Below are positions 5,650 through 5,808 of a stretch of 5,808 nucleotides of DNA, one piece after another. This DNA is from Caldifarciminota bacterium (GTDB lineage: Bacteria; Hydrothermota; UBA3072; WFRC01): NCBI GenBank assembly GCA_015486685.1, contig WFRC01000051.1:1-5808 (forward strand), given 5' to 3'. Position numbers and translations under genes: made by a program. How positions within the stretch are numbered: the stretch's first letter is position 1; every line of letters begins with the position of its first letter. The notes under the pieces are model-generated. The model worked only from the letters and a program-made list of their open reading frames with translations. It made no database searches and had not been told where the DNA came from.

Positions 5650-5808
5650 TTAGCCTTGGCATAATTTTTTTAACAGGCATTGTAGTCAACAAATTTGTAG
5701 TAAAATTAAGGATACCAGAAGTAACAGGGGAGTTGATTCTGGGTATTATTATTGGACAGGAATTTCTTGGACTTGTTCACTCACATATCCTTGCATCTAC
5801 CAGTTTAA
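5637..5808 (+). CDS. N-terminus of a second CPA2-like cation/proton antiporter (runs off window)
   Basis: An open frame of 57 codons reaches the window edge without a stop; the TTTAA at the very end is out of frame. The product starts with a hydrophobic helix (VSLGIIFLTGIVVNKF, residues 5-20), then VKLRIPEVTGELILGIIIG (22-40), then QEFLGLVHS. A short basic loop, RIPEVTGELILGIIIG and a LG turn form the standard N-terminal pattern of CPA2 exchangers (first helix, then the helix entering with PEVTG). The neighbour at 4395 has the equivalent LEVLGELFTGVIFA at its residues 26-39. This would be a tandem pair of different antiporters. No Shine-Dalgarno precedes ATG 5637, and the frame is closed by TAA at 5601 with no other ATG, GTG or TTG start between. 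Whether the full protein carries a TrkA, USP or PTS-like tail cannot be seen here. Confidence 0.72.
   Translation, partial: MNVIVSLGIIFLTGIVVNKFVVKLRIPEVTGELILGIIIGQEFLGLVHSHILASTSL

Noticed and set aside
5592..5663. Long-range pairing TATGCC (5592-5597) with GGCATA (5658-5663)
   Set aside because: Only 6 bp with a 60-base loop in AT-rich sequence; expected by chance and not a riboswitch or terminator.

Overview
The window is AT-rich and looks bacterial. Six whole or partial genes plus the first 57 codons of a seventh all lie on the + strand, packed almost end to end. No terminator, RNA gene, mobile element or CRISPR array is visible. Arginine is coded almost only by AGA/AGG (25 of 26 Arg codons in the gene at 2878-3918) and ATA is common for isoleucine. 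Good Shine-Dalgarno sequences (GGAGG) stand before two of the genes. An arginine-phosphatase-type domain and a bacterial-style ArgS fit a low-GC bacterium. The compact layout and AGR/ATA bias would suit an uncultivated candidate phylum or a thermophile, but the taxon cannot be fixed from this window.

Left part (1-3918) is a translation and protein-quality block. The C-terminal two thirds of arginyl-tRNA synthetase overlaps by GTGA a short eIF-2B/MtnA-superfamily protein. That gene overlaps a membrane-embedded site-2-type zinc protease (M50), which in turn overlaps by ATGA a two-domain protein. The two-domain protein joins a YrdC/Sua5 threonylcarbamoyl-AMP synthase, which makes the t6A precursor for tRNAs reading ANN codons, to a low-molecular-weight phosphatase with the CTGNTCR loop typical of protein-arginine phosphatases.

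Right part (3958-5808) is an ion-transport block. A stand-alone two-CBS-domain protein has its own strong ribosome binding site. It overlaps by TAATG a CPA2-type cation/proton antiporter with no cytosolic regulatory tail, so the CBS protein is the obvious candidate regulator. The start of a second CPA2-like antiporter follows and runs off the window. Its start codon has no Shine-Dalgarno, sits in a small hairpin, and overlaps the stop of a 15-codon reading frame.

Points most worth a second look: the TsaC-arginine phosphatase fusion; an IF-2B-like protein lacking the catalytic cysteine of the isomerase branch; the split CBS/antiporter pair with an altered arginine motif; and the possible coupling device before the second antiporter. 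I see no clearly new defence or mobile system here.
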